Shown in pieces: positions 7,955 through 18,100 of a DNA stretch of 42,849 bases. Under the pieces are notes generated by a model. That model saw only the letters and a program-made list of their open reading frames with translations. It was not told where the DNA came from and did not search any database. Source of the stretch: Oscillatoriales cyanobacterium RM2_1_1 (GTDB lineage: Bacteria > Cyanobacteriota > Cyanobacteriia > Cyanobacteriales > Microcoleaceae); the NCBI GenBank assembly GCA_012033335.1, contig JAAURB010000043.1, positions 1 through 42,849 of the forward strand. Direction: 5' to 3'. Position 1 is the first letter of the stretch. Each line of letters starts with the position of its first letter. A program made the position numbers and the translations under genes.

Positions 7955-8025
7955 GCGGGCGACGCGATTCGAACGCGCGACATTCACCTTGGCAAGGTGA
8001 CGCTCTACCACTGAGCTACGCCCGC
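7955..8025 (-). tRNA. trnG-GCC: tRNA-Gly (anticodon GCC)
   Basis: The reverse strand folds as a 71-base cloverleaf. The acceptor stem is GCGGGCG/CGCCCGC, the D-arm GCTCAGTGGTAGAGC, the anticodon loop TTGCCAA on a CACC/GGTG stem, and the T-arm GCGCGTTCGAATCGCG. The anticodon GCC reads glycine codons GGC/GGU. The 3' CCA is not encoded. The flanks (7747-7954 and 8026-8292) hold no gene that I can see. Confidence 0.97.
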
Positions 8026-8292
8026 AACTGACTCAAATTGCTGAAGTTAATTTCTTAATTTAGCTTCTTAAGCTAGATTTTTAACTTAGCCTTAAGGATT
8101 TAGCCCTAAAAACTAAATATCTAACTACATTTTGAATACTCTTACAAGTATGCCAGGAAGAAAGTACCTCGTCAACTGCTTGACTGAGAATTGTGATTAA
8201 GAACTGTAACCGAGAATTGACCATCGATTCAGGAGCAAGATTGATTTAGCCACAGGAACTCAACAATAGCGCAATGGCAATGACCAGAAATC

Positions 8293-8526
8293 CTACCAGG
8301 TCGGATCGACGTAGAGTTGAATGGTCATTTCAGTTTGTCCGGGAGGCACAGCGCTAATACAGGCACAGATGATTTCGCCATCGTTTACTTCGACTTCACA
8401 GGCGTGACATGACCCCATCAGACACCCTGTAGAAATGGTGACTCCGGCTCGCCTAGCCACCTCTAACAAGGGCTCTCCAGGTTGAGCCTCAATACTGATG
8501 TTATCGGGCAAAAAGTGAATCAACAT
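8293..8526 (-). CDS. 2Fe-2S ferredoxin-like protein
   Basis: This 77-residue plant-type [2Fe-2S] fold protein has ligands in GCLMGSCHACEV (Cys-x4-Cys-x2-Cys) and a fourth cysteine in EIICACIS about 16 residues later. It carries electrons, but the partner is unknown. It is shorter than photosynthetic PetF (about 97 residues) and has a different N-terminus (MLIHFLPDNISIEAQPGEPL), so it is a specialised ferredoxin-like protein. It follows cobQ on the same strand after about 40 bases and may be co-transcribed. A role in corrinoid metabolism would be speculation. Confidence 0.88.
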   Translation of the reverse strand: MLIHFLPDNISIEAQPGEPLLEVARRAGVTISTGCLMGSCHACEVEVNDGEIICACISAVPPGQTEMTIQLYVDPTW

Positions 8527-8566
8527 TCCCTGAGAATTCCCCCAAAATCTTAGACAAAGCTTTAAA

Positions 8567-10053
8567 TCATGCCAGAATTGAATCCAGATCGAGCGACTCC
8601 TCTACCACATCAGCCAGCATATCCAATAGCATTTCCCGATGTTCTCGATAGTTGGGCACTCCCGTAGGCAGGGTATGCAAACCCCGGGGAGTTCGCAGAT
8701 GATTCAACCAGGCTCGTCGCCAGGCGCTATTATCAAAAATCCCATGTAGATAATGGCCCCAAACGGACTGCTGCTGATTGATCACCCCCAACCCAATGTC
8801 GTCAAACATCGGGGCGGTGATATCTCGATCTAAAACTTGAGTGCGTCCCTGATGAATTTCGTAGCCTTCTATCGGGAAACCCACTTGAGGATAGGCAGAG
8901 GTGACTGCCCGTTTGGCTGAAACTTTTTGTCGGTCTAGAATGGTTTTCAATGGTAATAAACCCAATCCAGGATAATCCCCTTTCTTGCCTTCTAAACCGT
9001 AGGGATCGGTAATGGTTTGTCCCAACATCTGGTATCCTCCACAAATTCCCATCACCTGACCCCCCGCCGCCAGATAATCCTGAATTTGCCCTGCCATCCC
9101 GCTCTCTTTGAGGGCTAGCAGATCAGAAATCGTGGTTTTCGAGCCCGGAATAATCACCGCATCAGGGTGACCCAGGGTTTCAGTCAGATCAACGTATTTC
9201 ACCCTCACTGTTGCCTCAGCATCAAGGGGATCAAAATCCGTAAAGTTGGCAATTCGGGGCAAACGAATCACCGCAATAGTGACTTCTGCTTGAGGGGAGC
9301 CGCCACTGCGGCGATCAAATAAGCTCAGGGAATCTTCTGCGGGTAAATTGATCTCAAACCAGGGAATCACCCCGATCACCGGAATGCCCGTATACTCCTC
9401 AAGCCAATTAATCCCCGACTGCAACAGCGATCGCTGTCCACGAAACTTGTTAATCACAATCCCTTGAATCAGTTTTCGTTCCGCCGGTTCTAGAAGCTGT
9501 AGGGTACCAACCACATGGGCAAAGGCTCCACCCCGATCAATATCTACCACCAGCAACGTTTTCGCGGTTAAATATTGGGCTACCCGCATATTTGTCAAAT
9601 CTCGATGTTTGAGATTCACTTCTGCAGGGCTGCCCGCCCCCTCACAAACTAATAATTGATACTCTGAGGTCAAATGATCCAGACATTTAGTAATGGTTTG
9701 CCAGCCAATATCAAAATATCTCTCATAATAGTCCTGAGCTTGAACACAATCTACAGCTTTTCCCTTTAAAATTATCTGGGAAGTCATATTCCCTTGGGGT
9801 TTGAGCAAAATTGGATTCATTTCAACCGTGGGAACTAACCCGGCTGCCCAAGCCTGTACTACCTGGGCATAGCCAATTTCACCGCCGCTAGAGGTGACAT
9901 AGGAGTTCAGCGCCATGTTCTGTCCTTTAAATGGAGCCACTGAGACTCCCCGCCGACGCAAATCCGGCATAAAGCCGTCACCAACATCGATTTTCCGGCA
10001 TGGGAGGTAGTCCCGACTACCATGATGGTCTTGGCCTGAGTTGTCTTGGTCAT
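8567..10053 (-). CDS. cobQ: Cobyric acid synthase (frameshifted near its N-terminus)
   Basis: CobQ amidates side chains b, d, e and g of adenosylcobyrinic diamide in cobalamin synthesis. The N-terminal dethiobiotin-synthetase-like P-loop domain begins at ATG 10053: MTKTTQAKTIMVVGTTSHAG, then KSMLVTALCRI. The frame is then lost, and RRRGVSVAPFKGQNMALNS continues in the next frame from about 9970. Restoring one T in an ATTTG run (about 9959-9963) gives CRI-L-RRRGVS and a protein of about 495 residues, which is normal. The glutaminase domain has VMGICGGYQMLG (nucleophile Cys) and WGHYLHGIFDN (His). The uninterrupted ORF is 8567-9970. A homopolymer sequencing error is likely. Confidence 0.9.
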
Positions 10054-10227
10054 TGCACAGTTCTTGTCAGAGGTTTGAGGTATTCTGGGAAAGGCATCAG
10101 ACCTTCAAGCTTAAACCAGGATTCTTTCAATCACAATTCCTGAAACAATAATTTCTGAAGTCATAATTCATTGAACAGTAATTTCTAAATAATCACTATT
10201 TGATCAACAACCCATTCATTAACCACC

Positions 10228-10314
10228 TATAGCAATTCTAAATCAGGCGTGAGAAAAGTCAGGGAGGGGTTTAGGGATTTCATCCCTGTCTCACAAATCC
10301 TTGGGATTGTTATA
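10228..10314. repeat. MITE-like element with TATA-ended imperfect terminal repeats
   Basis: The element starts TATAGCAATTCTAAATCAGG and its right end, reverse-complemented, starts TATAACAATCCCAAGGATTT, so the termini form imperfect inverted repeats. The interior has a small palindrome, AGGGATTTCATCCCT. It is about 87 bases, lies between cobQ and the next gene, and has no coding capacity. It resembles non-autonomous elements common in cyanobacteria. No second copy was seen in this window. Confidence 0.5.
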
Positions 10315-10329
10315 GGACTCTAGATGCCA

Positions 10330-10740
10330 TTAAAAAGGGAGCCGAATCCGCCGTGCCAGAAGGTTGAGCAGGCGATCGCGCCAGGTTGGAGCGGTCAATT
10401 CCTGACCCTGAGCGACCCATTGATCCACAAGCTGCCGCCCCAAAGGAGTCAAGCGAAAGCTATCTGTAATTCCCTGTCCATCGACTTCACGCCGCAGCAC
10501 CCCCACTTGAATGAGCCAGATCAATCCATTCTCAGCGGCAAGTTCTGAAAGTGGGAGTCGAGTATAACCTTGATGGACACCAGACGGATGGGCGATCGCC
10601 CCCAACTCAACCCGCTCATAGCGCATCGTTGTCAATAGCTTCAGTTGAAATGGAGAACAACAGATTGCCCGCTGGGCTCGCTGCAGAGTCCCTGGAGCAT
10701 AGGGGATGGATGGAGAGGCTGTTGATGACGTGGAACTCAT
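10330..10740 (-). CDS. Conserved cyanobacterial small protein (Npun_F0494-like)
   Basis: From the ATG at 10740 this is 136 residues. A TTG at 10794 would add 18 residues that look unconserved. The core segments LQRAQRAICCSPFQLKLLTTMRY, in outline, then SGVHQGYTRLPLSELAAENG, LIWLIQVGVLRREVDGQGIT and SFRLTPLGRQLVDQW resemble a family found throughout cyanobacteria and named only by locus. The C-terminal half reads like a winged-helix fold (helix, helix, LTPLGRQLV), so a DNA-binding role is possible but inferred. It is monocistronic in appearance, on the same strand as its neighbours. Confidence 0.75.
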   Translation of the reverse strand: MSSTSSTASPSIPYAPGTLQRAQRAICCSPFQLKLLTTMRYERVELGAIAHPSGVHQGYTRLPLSELAAENGLIWLIQVGVLRREVDGQGITDSFRLTPLGRQLVDQWVAQGQELTAPTWRDRLLNLLARRIRLPF

Positions 10741-10868
10741 AACCGTAGAACCTGGAAAATCATAGGGAATCTTCGGCCTTGGCTCAAAATCCAAAGACTA
10801 ACCTTCTCTATTCTATTGAGTGATGCAGGATTTGGGGTAATCCCATCCACCAGGACACTTTTAGGAGA

Positions 10869-12008
10869 CTAACGGCCAAAGGTGGGATTTTTCCAGTCAT
10901 AGGCGTTGGGGAAGACAAAGTTAGTGAACGAAACCGAAATGCTAGTATCCAATGACCGGACATAGTGCCACCAACCCACCGGAATAAAAATCACTTCTCC
11001 CGGCTCTAGAATGATTTCAATGGGCTTGACCTGGTTAAACAGAGGATACTTTTCGTAGTCCGGGCACTCAATATTAACTTTGCTGAAAACACCAACCTGG
11101 TTGTAGAGATAGGGGGTTTGTTGGGGCAGAATCAGTAGAATTCGTTTTCTCCCAAGCACCTGTGCCAGCATCAAATTGACCGGATCATGATGGAGAGGTG
11201 TCACGGTTCCCTGAGGGCCAAACCAGAAGAAAATTCTCCCCTGGGTTTCCTGGGGATTGAGATATTCAGGGAAAATCTCAATATCCTGGAGCAATCCCCG
11301 CATCTCTTCCCGGTCGAAGTTCCCGTTATTCGCGACGATATAGTAATTGTTGCTTTCCCCCGTCTGCACCACCTGATCTATATAGTCCCCAAATTTCATG
11401 GTCTGACGATGGCTATCGACGTTGAGTTCATAATCTGGATCAGAATCCCGATTGGCCTGAACTTCAACCTGAACGTCCCCATAATTTTGTTGGAAATATT
11501 CTGGATTCCAGAGTCGCAAAGCTTTCCAGTTATTCATGATCCCGGTGAGGATCACTGGAGTATTTCGAGCGTAGTACTGATTGAGAAAATCAATCCGGGA
11601 GAGGCCAATTTTGCGGTCAACTGCGATGGATTGGGGGGCAAGGGTGCTGAGTTGCTGCTGAATTTTGAGCAAAGATTCTAGCTTTTGTAGTTGCTGAACA
11701 AACCGCTCCCCTGCTTTGAAATAGGGATGATGTTTGACTTCAGTGACTTCCTGTTGGGCTAGATTGGAATCAATTCCATGATCTATCATCCGCTGACACA
11801 AGCCTTGATCCGGTTGTTCCAGCAACTTATTGATGGCAACCCATTGTTTCCATTCATCTTTCAGGGGAGGGATGGGTTGGGGACTCAAGCCCTGAGTCTG
11901 ACCCGACTGCAGGGCTTGAGTCAACCACTGTAACGTCACTTGCTGTTGATCCTGAAGGGTGATCTGCAACGGGGGCAATGTAATTCGCAGGGGTTGAGAG
12001 TCGGTCAT
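10869..12008 (-). CDS. JmjC/cupin-like 2-oxoglutarate-dependent hydroxylase
   Basis: This is a 379-residue protein from the ATG at 12008. A TTG or GTG start upstream at 12092 would add 28 residues without family character. The cupin_8/JmjC domain covers about 135-370. It has TGIMNNWKALRLW, then FFWFGPQGTVTPLHHDPVN with iron ligands His273 and Asp275, Lys288 in LGRKRILLILPQQ (2-oxoglutarate binding), and PVGWWHYVRSLD with His348. Related proteins hydroxylate protein or RNA side chains. The target is unknown here. The N-terminal 130 residues are helical and Gln-rich. It is the second iron/2OG oxygenase in this window, but the two are unrelated in sequence. Confidence 0.87.
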   Translation of the reverse strand: MTDSQPLRITLPPLQITLQDQQQVTLQWLTQALQSGQTQGLSPQPIPPLKDEWKQWVAINKLLEQPDQGLCQRMIDHGIDSNLAQQEVTEVKHHPYFKAGERFVQQLQKLESLLKIQQQLSTLAPQSIAVDRKIGLSRIDFLNQYYARNTPVILTGIMNNWKALRLWNPEYFQQNYGDVQVEVQANRDSDPDYELNVDSHRQTMKFGDYIDQVVQTGESNNYYIVANNGNFDREEMRGLLQDIEIFPEYLNPQETQGRIFFWFGPQGTVTPLHHDPVNLMLAQVLGRKRILLILPQQTPYLYNQVGVFSKVNIECPDYEKYPLFNQVKPIEIILEPGEVIFIPVGWWHYVRSLDTSISVSFTNFVFPNAYDWKNPTFGR

Positions 12009-12145
12009 ATTGGTTTTCAGAAGTATTGGTACAATTTTGGTACAGTGTCGGGGAATTGGGATTGCTGCCAATATATCAAATGCGAGATTCAATGATATCG
12101 AATCCGGTTAATTCATTGGAGTTTTTATCTGAGTTGAGAGACTTC

Positions 12146-15100
12146 CTAAATAAAGTCCTGGGCTGTCAAATTACTAGTATCAACATTCTCTAGAATGGCC
12201 AGAAATTCTCCCGTGGCTAATACCTGGATCAAAGCCCCCCCAGGACTCGCCGTAATCTCAAGCTGATCAAACGTCAAACTACCCTGCAACTCAATCACAT
12301 CCTCCGTGTCCGTAAAGTCCAGAATCCGATCCGCAAAGCTGACATCAGAGCTACCTGAACCCAGGCCCAGCACAAAAGCATCATTGCCGCGCCCCCCCGC
12401 TAGGGTATCGGTTCCTTGTTCTCCCAGGAGCCGATCATTGCCGAAGTTGCCGAAGAGCTGATCATTACCCTGACCGCCATTGAGGCGATCTCTGCCCCTG
12501 TCCCCAAAGATCACATCATCCCCGCCACTCCCCTGGATATGGTCATTATCCTGACCCCCAATCAAAACATCGTTTCCGCCTCCCCCAAAAAGCCCATCTG
12601 CCCCTGCCTGACCGAGAATTAAATCTTCTCCTCGGGCTCCCCGCAGCAGATCATTGCCCCTATTGCCATAGAAAACATCACTGCCATCCGAGCCTGTACC
12701 CCGGTCATCGGCATCAGAGAAGCTCTGAATCACTGGCTCGGAGAAGGTCAGTTGTTCTCCTCGGTTGTCATTGTCACTCACCGTCACCTCCAGGGTGGCC
12801 ACGGCCAAGCCATCATAACGGAAATCCTCACTGCTGGCGGTATGGATGATGGTTGTGGTCTGTTGACCTTCGGAACTGCCATCGTCAATCGCGGTCACGG
12901 TGATACTTTGGGGAATATTCCAGTTGGCTGGCGTAAACGTCAAAGACCGCTGGTCGGCCTGGAGTTGGGAGCCAGGGTCAAGGTTGATCTTCACGGCTGC
13001 GGTCGGTTCACTGGTCAAGACCAGCTTATACAGGTCATCTCCAAACCCTTCTAGGACATCCGTCTGCCGCACCGGTTGAATCAAGTTGAAGCCTGGAGTT
13101 CCAGGAGGTAGGGGCTCATCGTTGTCGGTAATTGCTACCGTAAGATTGACCCTTTGAGTACCATCAATCCGAATTGCGCTATTGAGGTTGTAGTCGGGAT
13201 CATCGCTGCGAACCCCATAGTTAATGGTGGCCGTATGGGTTGTGGCTTCTACCAGGCTGTCATCGATGGCCGCTACCGTGATAGTTTGGGGGCTATCCCA
13301 GGTCTCGGGGGTAAAAATCAATTCTACAGCCCCTTCTGGCCCCTCGCCAATATCAAGTTGGCTATCGGGAGAAAGCGTCACTCTCACGGAACGGGTGGGT
13401 TGACTGGTGAGCACGACCTGATAAGTATCAGTGGCCCCGTCTTCCCTGACCCGAGTAGTCCCTCCGGTTTGGGTGATTTCTACCCGGGCAACATCGTTAT
13501 CGGCGATCGCAATTTCAACATCAGTAATCTCTAGACCCGCAAAGTTGTTGTCGTCACTCTGCACCTCGTGGGTAATCAAACCCACCTGCTCAGATTCAAC
13601 AAAATTATCATCAACGGCTACCACTGTGACTGTTTGAGGTGTGTCCCAATTGCTGCTATCAAAGACAATGACATCAATCGGCTCCAACAGGTCCTCGGGG
13701 GTAAAGTTCACCGTAACTGGGGCGGTGGGGGAAGTATCTAATACTAGGGTGTAGCTTGCTGTTGCTCCATTTTCCGCTGCAGTCAGGCTAACGGGGGTGA
13801 AAATTACCTGGGCCGCAAAGTCATTATCCGTAATCACCGTCTGAACCACAGGAATCAGCAGACCCTCATAGTTGAGATCCTCACTGCTGACTTGATGACG
13901 CACACTGGCAATCTGTTCCCCTTCGATCACCGTATCATCAATTGCTGAAACCTCAACGGTTTGAGGAATCTCCCAGTTCTCCGGGGTAAACTCAATGGCT
14001 GCAATGGGGTTTAACTGATCCCCCGGATCGAAACTGACCGTAACGGAAGATATCGGGGGGCGAGTCAGGACTAAACTGTAGCTGGCACTGGCTCCTCCCT
14101 CCTCCAGGGGCAGGTTGAGGGGGGTGACTAAAACATCGGCCTGGTCGTTATCAGCAATATCAACCTGGATCGTCTCCAAGGAGAAGCCATCATAATTGGC
14201 ATCTTCACTGGTGACTGTTTGGATAATTTCTCCAGTATGGGCCCCCTCAACTGCATCGTCATCAACTGCAAAAACCTCAACAGTTTGGGGAATATCCCAG
14301 TTCTCTGGGGTAAACTCAATCGCCCCAATCGGTTCTAGCTGATCGCCAGAATCAAAAGCAATGGTAACGCGGTTGCGAGGTTGAGTGGCCAGCACCAATT
14401 CGTAACGACTGCCGGCTCCCCCTTCTGCCACTGCCAGTTGGGTTACAGAACTATCAATATCTGGGTTTTCATTGTCCAGGATTTCTACTAGGGCCGTTCT
14501 GGGGTCTCCCAGCTCAGTACCGGCTCCTGGGTTGGCTAGAACCAGGGTGAAGCCTTCAGTTGCCTCTGCCGTCAGATCCTCAAGGATGGGAATAGACACC
14601 TGGGCAATGGATTCATTGGCCTCGAAGGTGATGACAATCGGAGTATCATCAAAATCCTGCCCGGCGATCGCGGTACCGGCCTCAAACTGTACTGTCACCG
14701 TTGAGGGGTCAGTGATATCCCCAATCCGATTCAGGGTCACGTCTAGGAATCCGGGACTGTCCCTATCACCGGCTTCATTCACCCGGTAATTGGATTCAGC
14801 AAAGGCAATGGTTGGGGCAACGTCATTATCCTGAATTGTGAGATTGGCCGTGGCTTGCGGGCCGAGAAAAATTCCTGGCGATGGATTGGCCAAGGTGAGG
14901 ATCGCCACTTCGTCGGATTCTCGCCGGAAGTCGTCTACGATGGTCAAGGTAGCCATTCCCTGAATCTGGCCATCAGGAATCACAATCTGTAGCCCCGACA
15001 GCGCATAATCTGTCGGGGTGATGCCAGTTCCAGTTACCGATAAATCAATAGTTTGATTCCCGATCACTGGGGAGGAAACAGTAGCAGTAACCGCGATCGC

Positions 15101-18100
15101 GGTCATCTCAGCTTCTGTCCCAATCCCAGGGCTGACGGTCAGATTAACCACAGGCAAATCCGTATTGCGATTAGTCACACTGACATCATCAGGATTCAGG
15201 TTGTCATAGGCTGGGTCATCACTTTGAGTGGCGCTGGTGAGGATGGAATACAACACATCTGGATCGACAACACCGTCCCCCACTCCTGTCACTGTAATGG
15301 TTTGAGGCTGAAACCAATTGACGGGACTAAAGTTCACAGTAGCCAGGGAAGGAACCCCCTCTAGGGAGTTGCTGCTGCTGAGATTCAGAACGACATTGGC
15401 AGTCGGTTGGGTATTCAGGACAATGGTAAATTCAGCAGTGCCGCCGGATTCAGTGGTGATCAGTCCACTAGTGGGGCTGACCCTGATGCCGGGAAGATCG
15501 TTGTCGGCATTGACGACATTAATATCTTCAAGCTCTAGGCCGCTATAATTTTCATCAGCGCTCAGGGCCGCTTCCGTGATAATCGTGTAGGGAATATTAC
15601 CATCGGCAATCTCGTCGTCAACCCCGGTAATGGTTACAACCTGGGGAGTATCCCAGTTTGCCGGATTGAAGGTGAGGGCCGAGGTTCCCAAGGTGCCTTC
15701 CTGGATGTTACTGCTGCTGAGGTTGATCACGACTTCAGTAATTGGTCGAGAGGCCAATACCACAGCAAACTGAGCCGTTCCTCCCGCCTCACTGGTGGTC
15801 AGTCCGGTAGTGGGGGTAATCAAGATTCCAGGGACATCGTCATCCGTATTGGTCACCTGGACATCAGCCGCAGCAAGCGTCTGATAGATGGGATCCCCTG
15901 TTTCAACGGTGGTAACCAGGGTATAGCTCACAGGGCCATCCACTTGATCGTCATCGACCCCCGCAACCGTGATGGTTTGAGGTTTAGTCCAATTTTCATT
16001 GGTGAAGACCAGAGTGGAATTGCCTGAGATAACCCCTTCGGTCGTATCGGAGCTGGCCACCATGATAGTCACGTCATCGGTAGGCTGGCTGGTTAACAAA
16101 ATCTCAAAGGTATCACTACCCCCGGCTTCAGTGGTGGTTAAACCACTGATGGGATTTACGATAATTCCTGGAGCTTCATTGTCAGCATTGGTGACCCGGA
16201 CATTATCCGGGTCAATTGCAGCATAGGTGGGATCGGAGCTAACGGCGGAGTCCAGCACAATAGTATATAGCTGATCGCCATCGGCAACGGCATCATCTAC
16301 CCCCATCACCAGCACCGTTTGAGCTGTGTTCCAGGTTTCCGGAGTAAAGGTTAGGGTAGAGCGGGAGACTTGACCTTCATCAGGGTTATCACTGCTGAGA
16401 TTGGTCGCCACATTGCCTGTGGGCTGAGAAGTCAGCACCACCTCGAACTGAGCAAACCCGCCATTCTCGCTGGTGGTTAGTCCCGCCGTGGGTGTAACCT
16501 GAATCCCCGCCCTATCATCGTCAATATTGCTAACCGCCAGATCAATCGGATCTAGAGCCTGATACCCCGGATCAGTGGTGCTCACTGTGGTTTCAATGGT
16601 GTAGCTAATATCACCATCTACAACAGTGTCATCAACTCCTGCCAGGGTGACTAGTTGGGGAATATTCCAGTTCAGGCTGGTAAATGTCAAGGCACTTTGA
16701 CTCACCCTGCCTTCGGATAAATCACTACTAATCAGATTGACTACCACATCCGCTGAAGGTTGGCTGGTGAGCACCACCGGAAATGTATCTTGGTCGGTTC
16801 TGAGACCATCTTCGTGGGTGATTCGAGGGGCGTTGGGAATCAACACACCGGCGATATCATTATCCCGGTTCGTCAGGTTAACCGTTGCCGGGGCAATACT
16901 ATTGAAGTTGGGGTCAAGGCTGGTGACGACTCCACCAACGGTGACCGTATAGGGGGTGTCCGGATCGACTAGGGCATCATTGACCCCTGTAACGGCAACA
17001 GGTTGAGGCTGATCCCAATTCTCCGGGGTGAAGCTGAGGGAACTGACCGCAACTGTTCCTTCCATCAAGTCATTGCTTGCCAGGCTGACTGTAACAGTTG
17101 CCGTAGGCGGGGCCGAGAGGGCCACCGTAAAGCTGGCGGTGTCCCCATCCTCTGATGTCACCAATCCGACCAGGGGAACAATCTCAAATCTAGCAACCTC
17201 ATTGTCCTGTAGGATGACCGAGGCTTGATTGGCGATGCCATCCAGTCCATAGCCCGAACCTGACCTCAAATTGAATTGAATCTGTTCATTGGCCTCAAGG
17301 AGGCTGTCATCTACGGGAATCACCTGTAAACTGGCTGTGGTGGCTCCGGGGGCAATGGTGAAGTTAGCGCCATTAAGCTGGGTGAGATTCTCTGCCGCAG
17401 CCAGGGTAAAGTCTGCAGGATTCAAGGCGGTACTGCCCGTCAAATCGTAGCTCACGGTCAAACCCCCAACAGGAGCAGGGGTGGTCAAAAATAAGCTCAG
17501 GGTTCCTGGTGCTGCCCCCTCAGTCACCGGAGCAGGACTGATTCCAACACTGACCAGTGGCAGGACAATATTCTGGGGAACCAGGTCAATGGCAGGAGAA
17601 AACTCAGAGGTACTGCCAGTGCCATCGGTAGCCGTGGCGATGATTTGATTGGAAACCTGGAGACCCTCGGGAATAGGCAGTAGGGGGCTGAATGCCCCGT
17701 TGCCATTCTCATCGGTGACCACCTGAATCTCACCTAAGAACACCTGATCGTTTAGAGAATCAGGATTGCCCGCCACTGAAAATACATTAGCGAACAACTG
17801 GATGGTAAAGACACCGTTCGGGGTGCTATTAAGGATGCCAGTGACCTGGATATTCTGTTGGGGATTGAGGTTGGTGGAGCCAATGATGGCGGTCTGTAAG
17901 ATTGGGGTATTTTGCAGGTTGTTTGGGCCCGTATCTCCGTCTAGAAGGTCGTTTGCGGTGATCCCGTCTCCCCCTAGATCAATATCAATCACTGGATTAA
18001 AGAGGGTATTATTCAGAATCCGGTTGCCCACCGATAGATCGGTGATGACCACCCCGCGATTGTTATCCAAGATTGCGTTACCGACCCCCGCAGCCCCCAC

